64,000 nucleotides of DNA. Origin: Tetranychus cinnabarinus (Eukaryota > Arthropoda > Arachnida > Trombidiformes > Tetranychidae). The notes below the pieces were generated by a model, which ran no database searches, had not been told where the DNA came from, and saw nothing but the letters and a program-made list of their open reading frames with translations. The position numbers were made by a program, and so were the translations under genes. Location: assembly GCA_022266195.1 (NCBI GenBank), contig WHVY01000003.1, positions 12,648,001 to 12,712,000 on the forward strand, given 5' to 3'. The first letter of the stretch is position 1, and each line of letters opens with the position of its first letter. Shown here piece by piece: positions 24,384 to 37,100 of this stretch.

Positions 24384-26178
24384 ATCTCACTTAATGGAAA
24401 TTTAATTTAAAATTTATTTCATTTCCGTTTCATCTGCTAAATTGACTTGACTTAATCAACATGACAACTTGTTGATATTACTTAAGGTGTTTCCCATCAG
24501 GCCAAATATTGAGATTAAAATTGAGATATCGATAAATTATGGCGTATTCTGACGTCAAAGAAAATTAATTTTTCAAACGAGCTAATAATCTAATTGACAT
24601 AACCTTTAGAGCGCGATCATTCTTAGCTAAAACTTTCATAACATGAGCCTAAATGTTGTTTTTTTGATTCTTTAATTTGAGTTGTGAATCTCAATCATTT
24701 TTTAATCGAGATGAATTTAAAGGGAAACACCTTAACGAGTCTGATTTAATTTAGCTTGTATAAAGTCAACTTAATTACCACTACCACTACCACTTCCACC
24801 TTCATCAATCATAACACTGACGCAAACTAAAATATTATCATTATCGAAGCAGTGATGACCAAGCATCTACTTATAAATACAGCTTTAAAAATTTAGATTG
24901 GGTTGACAACATTATCTTTGATGGACAAACCGATACTTTATTGTCAGATTGATCAATAAAACTGAAATTTTACTATTCAACTAAATCATTTGATCTCACA
25001 ATCAGCTTCTGTTTGTTCATTTCTGATATTGTTATCGACCCAAAACTTAATTTACAAAAACTGTTTTTTATACAACTAAACGATTGATAACTAATGGTTA
25101 TAAGCACTGGATAACCAACATATCAGCACTTAACAGCACTGTTTTAAAGGAGCAGTTAAATCTCAAGTTATTGATCATAACATATTAAGATGTTAGAAAA
25201 GATGAACTAGTTGAAGCTAATATTATAAGAAATTTTTTGTTTGTCAATACCTACGTTTGATAGCCAAATTTCAGACCAAAAATGATTATCTAAATTGTTT
25301 TTATTTTGGACTTTTTTATTTAATTCGTGTAAAAAGCTGAATAATGGTTAGTCAATGATATGTGACTTGCGTATCATCTGAAATCGTCTTTAAACTGATA
25401 ATTATTCACTTTAATATAATATTGAAAAATGGAAATCCTCTAGAATTATTCCTACTCTTGACTTCTCCTAGACTTACTCTTGAACCCCATAAACTGTAAA
25501 CCCCTATTCAATACCAGATTGTTTAACATTGAACATTCCACGAAACGAAAATCAAACGTACCTTTTTTTCTTAGGTAATCGCTCTTAAAATCTATGGACT
25601 CAAAAAATGCTTAAATTAACCCGAATCTTACCTCTTTCGCTTAATTGTCTTCATTCTTCATTGCGCGAAAACTATTAACATAAACATTATTTGCTTTCAA
25701 AATACTTGTATATTGATAATAAATATTGATAATAAAATTAGATGTTAATTGGTGTAAATTGTATCAGAAACCAAAGTACTTTTTACAAGCCATCCAAACA
25801 ATACATGATGTATTGAAGAAATCAAATCAACTTAAAAGATGGCGTAACCTCAAAAATATTGAAAGAGTGTGATTTAGTCTGAGTTAGTCTGAAATTTACT
25901 CTTTGGTCATTCTTTGCAGATACATGTAAATATATTTATTTTTTGTCATGTTTCCATCTTGTTTTTCATTTTTTTGGTGAACATTAAGCTAGTTTGTTAT
26001 GCTCTTAATTAGACTCTAACAAATGTAAGTCTTAGAGGTAAATAGATAGTATCTTTTAGATATGGATCGACTCCAAGATCCGATCCTATTTTGGTCATGT
26101 TTTGAAAACATTGTTTTCATCTTGTTTTTCATTTTTTGGTTATTTATTAATATAAAATAGATATTTGCTAATTTAGAA
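24384..26178. other. Spacer between calsyntenin and MRPS23
   Basis: About 1.8 kb of AT-rich DNA holding the calsyntenin 3' untranslated region, a 246-bp miniature element near its start, and the MRPS23 promoter. No open frame worth calling was seen. Confidence 0.6.
24486..24731. mobile_element. Miniature inverted-repeat element, GGTGTTTCCC family, copy 1
   Basis: Starts GGTGTTTCCC and ends GGGAAACACC, flanked on both sides by TTAA (24482-24485 and 24732-24735). TTAA duplication would suit a piggyBac-type element; a TA duplication with a slightly longer end repeat is the alternative. Internal sequence resembles the copy at 57.1 kb, with shared ATTGAGATT, ATAAATT and TGACGTCA-like stretches in the same order. 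Confidence 0.75.
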
Positions 26179-26890
26179 ATGGCACAATCAAGATTACAAA
26201 AATTTGCCAGCATTTTTAATCGGTAAGTTTGATTTGAAAATATCTGAATCTCTACTTAATGTATTCTTTATTTCTAATTGTTCCAACTATTAGTGTTGAA
26301 GGTTTCCTGCGATCTGGAGGAATCAAACCTGATGATAAACCCATCTGGTTCGATGTTTATAAACGATTTCCCCCAGTTGTTGAACCTATTTACTTAAGGC
26401 CTTTACCTGATATTAATGTCAAACCTATTTTTTATCACGAAGATAAAATAAGAGCGTAAGTTTTTCTTCTGTTTACAATTTATAGCAGTTTGATAGAGTC
26501 AAGTTCAGTCCTGAATGTGACTCATTAGCTAGTAGATTCAATTTTCGATTCCTACTCATGTATTCTAACCTTTCTCGATTTCTCAGTGAATTTTATAGAG
26601 TATTTGGATCACCTGGTGTTATCGATTTAATGGACTCCTCAAATCCAACAATTTGCGACCTATTCATAGAAAAATATGTCGAAATAGCGAAATCAAGTCA
26701 AATGAATATTGATGATGTTACTCTTTTTAACTTAGCCGCAAATAGATTAAGGGAGTCTGGTATCAAATTAAGAAAGTATGAAGGATCAAACAATATTGAC
26801 TTGCCCGATGTCAATATTGATAAACCAGCAATGAAATCACACAACCCAAAACAAAATATAGATATAGCAAGTTTAATGGATAATGAATAA
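26179..26890 (+). CDS. MRPS23: Mitochondrial ribosomal protein S23
   Basis: Component of the mitochondrial small ribosomal subunit. Three exons, 26179-26222, 26294-26455 and 26587-26890, join in frame to 169 residues, close to the human protein (190). The N-terminus MAQSRLQKFASIFNR, the PIWFDVYKRFPP block, FYHEDKIRAEFYRVFGS across the exon 2/3 junction and the FIEKYVEIAKSS helix match the family over its whole conserved part; the C-terminal tail is diverged, as is usual. An AATAAA at 26886-26891 overlaps the TAA stop, so the 3' untranslated region is probably very short. Its stop is 81 bp from that of the convergent topoisomerase II gene. Confidence 0.93.
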
Positions 26891-26971
26891 AATGTAATCG
26901 ATATTAAATTATGATTTTGTGCTTGTAAAATGAAATAGATTTCGAAAATATGTACAAAAAAATATTTGATT

Positions 26972-29900
26972 CTAAATTTGTTCTAAAAAGGAATCATCGC
27001 TGTCAATTCGATATAATACATTTTTACGAGCTCTCTTGGATTTAGGTTCAACAGGAACATCACTTAGCTCTTCGTCATCTTCAGTACTCGAACCAGAACT
27101 CAAGACAATATCTTCATCATCTTCAGTGAGAGAATCATCTGAGCCCCAAGATTTACGCTTTTTAGGCTTTGACTTTTGCTTGGGTTGAGTTGTTTTGGTT
27201 ACGAGATTTTTCTTAGCAGCAACATCTTTAGTTTTCGTAATAGGTTTTTCAATTTCAGTGCTATTGCTATCTGCGTCAGCCTTGTCATCTTTGGTCACTT
27301 TACCAATCGGTTTAAAATTCAGAGTAGTCTGTTTGAGATTTTCATTGGATGATTTACCTTTTGCTTTATTGGTCTTAGGTTCTTTAACTTTAGTTGCCAC
27401 AGACTTTGTTTTACCGTCCTTCTTTCTATCCAATCTGGCAAGTAAAGGTACATCCTCGTCTTCTTCTGCATCATCGCTCAATATTGGGATATCATCGAGA
27501 ATCTCAGTAGCATCAGGATCGCTTTCGATTTCCTTTGAGGATTTTTTAGCACGTCTCTTGCAATCAGCAGTTTGTTTAGCGTATAGAGCAGGATCGATTT
27601 CAGGTTCAATTCGTCTTCCAAATTCAGAGGGTTTAGTATCAGCATCGGACTTTTTAGTGCTTTTGCCTCGAATCTTTCCTCCATCTCCACCTTTTGGTTT
27701 GATAGCCTTAGCAGCTGCCTCATCTTGTTCTTTTTCAACATTAGTCAGTTCTTCTATGAAATCATCAAGATCTCGTAGCCACATTTCTTGGACAGTAGTT
27801 TTTTTCAGTTCATTGAGCTCTGATTTTTTAGCATCACGAGTTTTCAGAAGGTTATCAGCTTTTTCTTTCAACATAGATCGCATAGCCATATCAAGCAGGT
27901 AATCATAATCTGGACCGGTAAGATTGCCATCTTGCTGCCCAGATTCCGCTGATTTTTCGTTATCTTCATCTACAGGCTGTTCTGGAGAATCGAACTGGTT
28001 CTTCTTTTGCCAGGCTTTCACAGGATCTGAAGCATAGCCCTTTTTAATCAATGTCTCGATCATGGCTTTGACTCCAACACCTTCCATTTTAATCTGACCT
28101 GAATTCTTTTCTACAATGAAACGAGCTTGATTTTCCAACTTCAAAGCTTCTGCTTCAAGCATTCCTTCAAGATAAGCCTTTCGCTTGTTGTAGTGCACGA
28201 GACGCATATCATAAAATTCCAACAAAATTTCTTCAGGAGTCTCATAACGTTTAATGCAACCATTGTGATCAAACAAAACCATTGAGGTTGTGGTGAATGT
28301 AGTCTGGAGTTTGAAAAATTTGTGGATACCTTGCTGCTCTGCTTTTCTAAGGTTCTCAGGTGATATGGATACTACGAAACGAACAGTTGTATCTGTATGA
28401 TACTCTTTGTAATCATTGATAATTTGTTGTTGCTTGTCATTACCATGAAGGAATGGGTCGAGAACATTTTCTTTATAAGCCTGAACCCAGACTCGAACCG
28501 GAAGCTCAGTAATTTCAATCTTGCCTTCATCAAGAATAGCGACTTCACCAAAACTGATATAACGTTGAGCGTCGATTTTCTCAATCAAACCTCGGAATCC
28601 TTTGAACCAGGGTTTCATCGGAACAATTTCTTCTCCTTCAATCAATCTCTTCAAGTTTGCAACAATATCTCTTGGATTATAATTGGGAATCTTAGTGCTC
28701 CATCCGGTTCCAATTCCGTCAGCTCCATTTACCAACACCATTGGGAGTATAGGGACATAATATTCTGGTTCAACTCGTTGATTATCATCGTATAGATAAT
28801 GGAGTAAAGGTTCATCTAACTTGGAAAATATTTTTCTAGCAAGTGGACTCAATTTGGTGAAAATATAACGAGCACTGGCGGCATCTTTACCACCCTGCAA
28901 TCTAGTCCCGAATTGACCAAGTGGAAGCAATAGATTTATGTTGTTGCTGCCAACAAAATCTTGAGCCAAACTGACAATTGTAGACATCAAAGACACTTCA
29001 CCGTGATGGTATGCGGATTCCGAACCAACGGTACCAGCTAACTGAGCTACTTTAGTTTCATTCTTCAAATTTCGTTTGAAACATGTAAACAAAACTTTTC
29101 TTTGGCCAGGTTTGAATCCATCCATTACTGATGGAATTGATCGTTCGTTATCAAGATTACTGAAAAGAACTAATTCTTTGTTGACAAAATCTTTGTATGA
29201 AACAACTTTTGTGTCTTTTTGGTATAAATAAATTTCTCCTAATCCATCTTCACGTCTTTGTTTTCTTTCTTCCATGGCTTTAGTCAACCATTCTTTTCTT
29301 TGATCGACCATTTTCTTACTGAAAGCAAGAATGACAGACTGATCATCTTCAGGACCTCCATACTTGAATCGAATCCTGTGACGTGCAAGATCTGTAAAGT
29401 ACTCTTTCGCCTCGTTAGAGGTACTTGTACCCAAACCTTTGTAGTATTTTATCTTCCAATTTTTATGATCAGGGGTTTCAGCTTTCCATTCTTCAAATTC
29501 TGGTAAAGAATAAAACGAGATGACTTTGTTTCCTTTGGTAGCTTTACAAATTGGAGTAATGAATTCTTCCAAGAAAGGAAGCTTCAGAAGATTTGGCCAA
29601 TTATGATGAATGAAATTGATGAGAAGACCTTTAATGTGCGAACCATCATGATCTTGATCGGTCATAATCATAATTTTTCCATATCGAAGAGATTTCAGAT
29701 CTTCTTCTCGCTCATATTTTTTACGATAATCTAATCCAACGATTTTGATTAGGTTCTGGATTTCTTCATTCTTCATGATTTGTGGAACAGCGGCTTCTCT
29801 AACGTTCAACAATTTACCTCGCAACGGAAATACACCATATTTATCTCTTCCGATGACACCAAGACCGGCAACAACTAATGATTTAGCTGAGTCTCCTTCT

Positions 29901-31276
29901 GTCAAAATCAGTGTACACTCAATTGATCGAGCTCCTCCAGCAAGATTAGCATCTTCCAATTTAGGAACATGAACTCTACTATGCTTTGATTTGACTCCTT
30001 GCTTGTTGAGCTGTTCTTGAGCTTTAAACTTGACCCATTGCAAAATATTTTCAACGATACCGATTTTTAAAACAGTGGTGAAAAACTTATCAGATGGGTT
30101 ACACTTAGATCCAAAATTTTTAGTCTGTAATGTCATGTTTTCTTTAGTTTGGGAGTCAAAAGTCGGATTTTCAATTAGACAATTTATGAACACCCAAAGC
30201 TGATGTTTCAGTTGATGTGGCTTGACCTGGACGCCTCCTTTGTTTTTCTTTTTGATCACCTCGGTCAATTTGGTAAGTATTAGTTCGCTGACATGTTCCA
30301 CATGACGACCACCTTTAGTAGTTGCAATACTATTCACAAAGCTAACTTGTTGAAATCCTTTATCACTGGATGCCACAGCAATTTGCCATCTATCGCTTAC
30401 ATCTTCATACGCACATTGAAGAGGTCCACCTTGATCATCAACTTTACCCTTAAGATATTGGTTAACATAGTCTTTGAAGTTCTTGATTGGTAGTTCTTCG
30501 CCATTAAGAACTACTTTTACACCTTTAGTAGAGCCAGCAATATCAAAAGCACGACGCTTGAAAAGTGCCACAATATCCGAATCTAACGACTGCATTTTAA
30601 ATTTTGATAGATCAGGGTAGAAAGTTACAGATGTAAAGTCAGACTTAGCCGCTTTTCCAATTTTAGCTTCTTGTGCTTTGGACATGTTATCAGTCCATGT
30701 TTGTTCAAAAGAGCTGTCATAGGCTTTAGAAGATGTTTTAACGATGAACTTTTTGGAAAATACATTACATAACTTTGCTCCATAACCATTACGACCTCCT
30801 GTAACTTTTTTTTCATCATCATTGAAATTTGATGAAGTTAAAAGGTGGCCGAAAATCAAGGACGGAACATACATATTTTCCGCCTTGTGATACACAACCG
30901 GTATACCTGCACCATTGTTCCAAATTCTGATCATATTGTCTTCAGGAACAATATCAATTTTGATTAAGTTCATTGATTTATCCCGTTGTTTGTTATCGGC
31001 AGCATTAACTAAAATTTCGTCAAAAATTTTGTAAAGACCAGGGACATAAGTAATGTCTTTAAGAACCATTTCACTTTTTTCATCGTTGTAAACCCACATT
31101 TGTTGAGTAACAGGCTCTACAGAACCGATGTATGTATCTGGCCGGAGCAAAATATGCTCCAATTGTGATTTCTTTTGGTAAATCCGCTCAACACTTAGTC
31201 TTTTATTTGTAGTTGTAGATTTTGAACTGAGTGGAGGTCTATCCCCCGAAGATAGCACTGGTGATTCAAATTCCAT
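26972..31276 (-). CDS. Top2: DNA topoisomerase II (eukaryotic type IIA)
   Basis: ATP-dependent nuclear enzyme that passes one duplex through a double-strand break to decatenate and relax chromosomes. A single uninterrupted frame of 1434 residues, the usual animal length, with ATG at 31276. In order: GHKL ATPase motifs (EILVNAADNKQRD, GRNGYGAKLCNVFS) and the QTK switch loop (FDSQTKENM); TOPRIM metal-binding motifs (EGDSAKS, PLRGKLLNV, MTDQDHDGSHIKGL); the winged-helix catalytic motif ARYIFTKLSPLAR, with the Tyr that links to DNA; the coiled-coil/C-gate region; and a charged Lys/Glu/Ser-rich C-terminal tail ending SDDSFLEQI, typical for nuclear localisation and phosphorylation. All catalytic motifs are intact. 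The absence of introns over 4.3 kb is notable in a genome where most neighbours are spliced. Confidence 0.98.
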   Translation of the reverse strand: MEFESPVLSSGDRPPLSSKSTTTNKRLSVERIYQKKSQLEHILLRPDTYIGSVEPVTQQMWVYNDEKSEMVLKDITYVPGLYKIFDEILVNAADNKQRDKSMNLIKIDIVPEDNMIRIWNNGAGIPVVYHKAENMYVPSLIFGHLLTSSNFNDDEKKVTGGRNGYGAKLCNVFSKKFIVKTSSKAYDSSFEQTWTDNMSKAQEAKIGKAAKSDFTSVTFYPDLSKFKMQSLDSDIVALFKRRAFDIAGSTKGVKVVLNGEELPIKNFKDYVNQYLKGKVDDQGGPLQCAYEDVSDRWQIAVASSDKGFQQVSFVNSIATTKGGRHVEHVSELILTKLTEVIKKKNKGGVQVKPHQLKHQLWVFINCLIENPTFDSQTKENMTLQTKNFGSKCNPSDKFFTTVLKIGIVENILQWVKFKAQEQLNKQGVKSKHSRVHVPKLEDANLAGGARSIECTLILTEGDSAKSLVVAGLGVIGRDKYGVFPLRGKLLNVREAAVPQIMKNEEIQNLIKIVGLDYRKKYEREEDLKSLRYGKIMIMTDQDHDGSHIKGLLINFIHHNWPNLLKLPFLEEFITPICKATKGNKVISFYSLPEFEEWKAETPDHKNWKIKYYKGLGTSTSNEAKEYFTDLARHRIRFKYGGPEDDQSVILAFSKKMVDQRKEWLTKAMEERKQRREDGLGEIYLYQKDTKVVSYKDFVNKELVLFSNLDNERSIPSVMDGFKPGQRKVLFTCFKRNLKNETKVAQLAGTVGSESAYHHGEVSLMSTIVSLAQDFVGSNNINLLLPLGQFGTRLQGGKDAASARYIFTKLSPLARKIFSKLDEPLLHYLYDDNQRVEPEYYVPILPMVLVNGADGIGTGWSTKIPNYNPRDIVANLKRLIEGEEIVPMKPWFKGFRGLIEKIDAQRYISFGEVAILDEGKIEITELPVRVWVQAYKENVLDPFLHGNDKQQQIINDYKEYHTDTTVRFVVSISPENLRKAEQQGIHKFFKLQTTFTTTSMVLFDHNGCIKRYETPEEILLEFYDMRLVHYNKRKAYLEGMLEAEALKLENQARFIVEKNSGQIKMEGVGVKAMIETLIKKGYASDPVKAWQKKNQFDSPEQPVDEDNEKSAESGQQDGNLTGPDYDYLLDMAMRSMLKEKADNLLKTRDAKKSELNELKKTTVQEMWLRDLDDFIEELTNVEKEQDEAAAKAIKPKGGDGGKIRGKSTKKSDADTKPSEFGRRIEPEIDPALYAKQTADCKRRAKKSSKEIESDPDATEILDDIPILSDDAEEDEDVPLLARLDRKKDGKTKSVATKVKEPKTNKAKGKSSNENLKQTTLNFKPIGKVTKDDKADADSNSTEIEKPITKTKDVAAKKNLVTKTTQPKQKSKPKKRKSWGSDDSLTEDDEDIVLSSGSSTEDDEELSDVPVEPKSKRARKNVLYRIDSDDSFLEQI

Positions 31277-34166
31277 GTCGAATTAAAAACAATTAAAAAC
31301 GTGTAAAAACTAGTACAATTGATTGAAAAACTTGTAAAGAACTAGATGATTAAGAACCGGGAAGAACGAATAAAATATTTTGACAGTTTATCAACTTGAA
31401 TTTGAATAAAGTAACGTCTAAAATAAACGTTTCTGATTGGCTGACAGCAATCTTGATTCAACCGCCATCTATGAATGCAATAAAAAACTCGTAACCTGAA
31501 GGCTCATTAGGGGATTCAAAATGTATCAAACAGTTACATTTTGTTAGTTAATACTGTTTCTCCCAAAATATTTTTGTTCACGCATTAAAACTCATAAAAT
31601 AAGCATATTGATTGTCTTATTTCATCTCTTCCAACTCTGCTCTACCCGGTCATGCCTTTAACAATTCATTTTAATTCAATATTCACTACATCTGATAAAA
31701 TAAAAGCAAAGTTGGGCTAAGCTGTTGAGCCTCAAATAAGAGAGCATCAAAATGTGAATAAAACTCTTCGCTAGACGAGGATCCGGCAGTTACATTCATC
31801 TGCCTTACACATTGTGCAATGCTAAACGGTTCAGACTGCCGTTTTTATTGGGACACAGTGGAGGGAATCACAAATACGGAGGAGGGTTACATTAATTAAA
31901 CTTACAAAAGAACTAAAAATAGAAGAAACTTGCAAGATATTGATTTGAAAAAAGAAAAGTTGTAGCGTGATTTGTTGAGTAGATTGCTTATTACCATTTT
32001 GTTGATTCCAGATTGTTGTCTCTGTTTTAAAGTTGAAAATGAAGTTAGTTAATGTAATCTATTACCACTGCAAAAGGTCTTCACGTTCATAAAATATTGA
32101 ATGGTACTTACCTTGACTGTTTTAATATTGTTTTTTGTAAATTGAAGTTTTATTACAGTCAAGTAAACTTTCCAATATCAAAATATATATTAGCAAAAAT
32201 ATGCAAAACTCAAGTTAAATCCCTGCCTCTTATGTCACTGACGCGATTGGTCATTGCCATAGAAAGGGTTGTGTAACATCAAGTGTCAAGTTATCAATAA
32301 ACAAATTGGTCAAAACATTAAATTAACCAGTTCGCAATGTTTGGTAATTTGCATGTCACCGGTTTATTAATGTATTTATATCCTCAATTGCCTTATAAAA
32401 GATTCCTATTGACATCATAACTACATCATGATCCTGACAACAAACGTGTCATCATAAAATCATCATTACATGTGTTTACCTTTTAGTGAAACATTTTCAT
32501 TCTCATAATTTTGACAGTCTTTTGCATCGCCACTACAATGATTCCTCTGTCAAAGTTTACCTTTAATTATATCGAAGCTGTTTAATCGTTTACTTGAAGA
32601 AAGAAGAGTCAATCAAATTAATTGATGAAAACTCAACCTTGATAAATAGGGTTGATTGGTTTCAATGAACAGACTATATCCGGCATCACATGAGTTTGGG
32701 AAAACCTCTCAAGGAAAAGAGTTAATTTTTTAAAATGTGACTGACATGTTACTAAATGTGATGATTCGTTGGAAACGAAACAGAAGAAGAAGAGAACAGA
32801 AAACATAAGTCACAATTGTATAAGAATTTGGTTGAACCTGGAATTGATGAGGACCACTGAAAATAACGTGACTTTTGATCTGCATTCTTTGGTTGATCGG
32901 TTTAACCAAAAAATGAAAATAAAAGGAAAACAAAAGGTAAAAAAGAAAGGAAAGAAAGAGTTGATCATATGAGATGATTATATTGGAAAAGGTGAAGAGA
33001 TTATGTTGACAATAATGTTGATTATGACGACAATCCTGATAATGTCTATCAGATTGATGAGTAAAAAAGCAAAAAATACCAACAATGTTAACAAAATGAT
33101 AATGTAAAATGGTTAAATAACAATCGATGGAAGCGTCATCTATTAATGTTTGATTGGTCATCCCCCTTCATTACCAGTTCATCATCAATGCAAGTTTAGT
33201 TAAAAAGAACCGGATTCACTGACACTGGAACACCATAAACTGTATCCATTTTGTTTCTCATTTTTCCACTCTTCTCCTGCTTCTTCATCATCATCGTCTT
33301 CCCTCTTAATCTTTCGGTGAATTTATTGTTATCAATATTGTCTTATTTGATTATACTGTTTAACTTTCTCTATTCATCATCATTATGGATCATCTTGTCA
33401 TTAGCTCAACTCATTTCATGTGATCATTTTATTCACTGGTTAATTATTCATCTTGAAAATTATCCTCTTGATTATTACACTTTGATTTGCAATGTCATCC
33501 TGATCTGTGTTTAGTTGAATGGAATCACACAATTTCTCATGTTCTCCTTTTTTTTCTTTACTTCATGTGCTGCCATTTTTACACGCTTCTGTTATTAACA
33601 TCTCTCTCTTTCTCCCTCCTTTTCTCCTCACTCAATCTTCTCCCTTCTCCTCTCCCTCTCTCCTAGTTTTTCCAATGATCGTTAAAGGTCATTTGATTTA
33701 TTGATTGTTCAATTTTTTTAATAACCAGTGTTTGAGTGGTGAAGAAGCAAATAAAGTTGCTGAAGGAAAAACAATAAGAGAATATTTTCAACTTTTCTTT
33801 CATTTCTTCATGTAAAATTACATTTTTCCCTATTACCTTGAATGATTGTCTGCAATAGTCAAAAGGCTTACATATTCAACAGTTGACTTTCAATTTTGTT
33901 GTATCATTTGAATGTTATCTTCTGTCATCTACCTGGTGCCATTCAGTTTTACGTCATTTACCAGTGCCAGTTACTTGGATTTAAAGTTGAGACAGTTCAA
34001 AATTAGGATCAAGATCATTTCAATGATACTTTGGTTAAACTTATATTGACGATTAAAGAAGAACCAAGACAAACTTTGGATTAAGAGGGAAATGAAACAA
34101 GCTTGTTTTACTGTGATAAAAGTTACGATTTTTACAAATTGAAACAAATTTTTGTGCTAATGCATT
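31277..34166. other. Divergent spacer between Top2 and PDE11
   Basis: About 2.9 kb between divergent starts. No gene, tRNA or strong hairpin was recognised. A pyrimidine-rich stretch on this strand runs from about 33240 to 33680 (CT runs near 33600-33665). It is presumably promoter and 5' untranslated sequence for both genes. Confidence 0.5.
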
Positions 34167-37100
34167 ATGGATGATGGCCTCAATTGTATTGATGTTAAAT
34201 CAATGAGCTCAACAACGACTTTATTCTTATCATCATCCTCATCCTCATCCTCATCATTGTCATCATCCTCATCTCCACCACTTGCACCAGATTCAGCTAC
34301 GAAACTATCACGAGTGAAGGGAAAGAAATCAAAATGGACTTGTAGCAAAGTAAGTATCAATGTGTTATTAAACCGATTCCTAACCTAAACAATATTATGA
34401 TTGATCCTAATTGTTTGCAGGTTAGAGATAGAGAGACAATTAAAGAACAAGATTTAAAGAAATGTTAAGAACTTGGAGAGGAAAAGACAAAACTGGCGAC
34501 AGTAATGAGAAAATATGAGTGGGAGAAGAAGAATGAGTGAAAATTGACAAATAAAAATAAGTGTATGAAGAATAACGAAAGTGGTGTTGAACGTGAATTA
34601 CAAGACAAGAAGAAAGTAAGAGAAAAAGAAGAGGAGGCTAACAAAGAATCAAGTGCATGGTTATGAAGAGCATGATTGAAATTGGTGGAGAGAGAAAGAG
34701 AGGGAAGAATACACTGAATGAGATGATGATGATCAAGTGAGTCAATGATTCAGGGGAATGTTCAGTGTGTGAGAGAAGAGAGGCGAAATTGAAGAAAGAG
34801 GAGAAGAGAAGGAAGAAAGAGTGAGGGAGAATAAAGAAAGTGAATCAAGATGAAAGGAGAAAGAAAAGTTAAAGAGAGTGAGAAGAAGAAGGTAAAATCG
34901 ATAATAAATTGTTAGTAGCGCCTGCACGGTTGGAGAAGGAATAAAGTTAATGTCAATCTTCGAATAAACGTTTTTCTCTCAACTTGACATGATTCTCTCT
35001 TTTTCATCCAATTTCAATGGTTTTCATTCAGATAAAATGTCAACTTTAACAACAAAACTTTTGCACCTTTCATCGACACCTTCATTTACCTCTAATTTAC
35101 ATTACCACAAAACTAAACTATTGTCAACTTTACATCTTTATTTCCTCACATTCCATCATCACAAACATCATTATCTTAATGAAATCATTTTGCTAACATT
35201 TTGTTTTCCTTTCCTTTTAAACAGAATCTTCCCTGTAAAACTGTCAAACTGGAAACTCGTAAAGTTACTTCACTCGTTGATCGAATCGATTATTGTTCAG
35301 AAAGATTTTCTCAACCTTGCGTTCGTTCATCATCTTTACCACAACCTCAAAAACCACCACCACCAACATCATCAACATCATCATTATCTATTTCATCGTG
35401 GCACACAATGACTAGTCATTCACCATTGGGACATTCAAAACAATCAAATCAACAAATTTCGAGTCAATCACAAGCAAAACAACAAACTCATCGTCAATAT
35501 CAACGTTCATATAGTGAGGACCTAAAATCATCCCGAATTTTGGAAACTGGTGAAACAACTTGTTGTCCTACGGATGCACCAACCATTGCACAAGCATTAT
35601 GGCGTCCTTTATGGCCTCCTGGCTGGCGTCCAAGAGGTTCACTATCATCATCATCAAATAAGTGCAACACCAACACAAACTCCTCTACAAACAGCAACAG
35701 TAACAGTTCTAGTAACTCTAATAACAATAATTACAACAAACGTACCACTAGTATTTTTAGCAATAATAATAAAAGTGATTATCACAATATTACCAGCAAC
35801 ACGGGTAATACACTGAAAAACATCTTTAAACGTCCACTCATTGTTATGAGTGAACACCGAGAAGATCATCGTTCCGGATCTTCTGGTGTTTCAGTGGCTG
35901 ATGTTTCTAAATCAGGAACCAGTAATGAGGAGGAGATAAGCAGGCAAAGGACAAGTACAGACAGTGGTATAATAAGTGGCAAAGGAGGAGGTGGAGCAAC
36001 CAAGGAAGGCATTAATCGTTCATTAAGCAGTGTAAATGAAAATTGTTGCGTCAGTGTAAATACTGCTTCCAATTTATCATCTGTTAGTGAATCTTGCTTC
36101 AATTGTACTCAACAATCAAAGTCATCAAAGCAACAACAAACATCTTCTCAAACATCCTCACCATCAACAACATCGACAACTGCTCCTAATAATCGTCTCA
36201 TCACCTTATCATCGGGTCGTCTCAGATTGGGACCAACTTCAAATGATGTTACATCTTCAGTGGAAGAGTATGAATCAATGGAAGCCTGGTTAGATGAACA
36301 TCCTAAATTTTTGTGTGATTATGTTATCCGGAAAGCACCTCGATCAACTATAGATGCTTGGATTCTTGCACATTCAATTCCCCACTCAGGATCTTCATGT
36401 GGAACTGCAACAAATTCATCTGCCTCTGCACCAGCTTCCGGTGCGGCAACGCCGGTTCGTAAGATATCGGCTCATGAATTTGAGAAAGGTTCACTGTTTC
36501 TTCCGCCAATGGTTTCGACCACTGAAGAAGGTATACCAACATTTCTTCAACCACCAACTCGAGATGATTATCATCCATCATCTCATTATTCACCTCATTC
36601 ACCTCACCAACAACAATCCTTTTTAAATTCAAACCTATCAACTTCGGATTATAGTTACCTCAGTTCGAGTTCATTAGGACCATCTTTAACTTTACGTCAA
36701 CCACTTACATCACTTTCTTCACCAACATCCTCATCCATCTCATCGTCTTCAGTCTGTGCAGCAACCGCTGAAACAGCAGCTTTATTACAGGCAACTTCAT
36801 CAACTGCAGCAACTCCTCTCACTTCATCCTCATCACCATTAACTGATATCTCATTTCCATCATCAAGTGTTCAACGAACACGCTCCCAGTTTGATGGTCT
36901 CGATGAGAAGCAATTAATTTTTGAACTGGTCAAAGACATTTGCAATGATCTTGATGTTGTCAGTTTAAATCTCAAGATACTTAAGAATGTTTCCCTCCTG
37001 ACCAATGCTGATCGTTGTTCCCTTTTTCTGGTCAAAGGTGAACCCGGTGATCCAAATAGACATTTTGTTCCCACCTTGTTTGATGTTTCATCTAAGCAAC

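Noticed and set aside
27195..27902. Plus-strand frame of 235 codons opposite the Top2 C-terminus
   Set aside because: Antisense shadow of a Lys/Glu/Ser-rich coding region. Top2 is unambiguous on the other strand.
34157..34360. Reverse-strand poly-Asp/Glu frame
   Set aside because: Complement of the TCA/TCC repeat that encodes poly-Ser in PDE11 exon 1. The plus-strand exon has a start, donor and phase fit.
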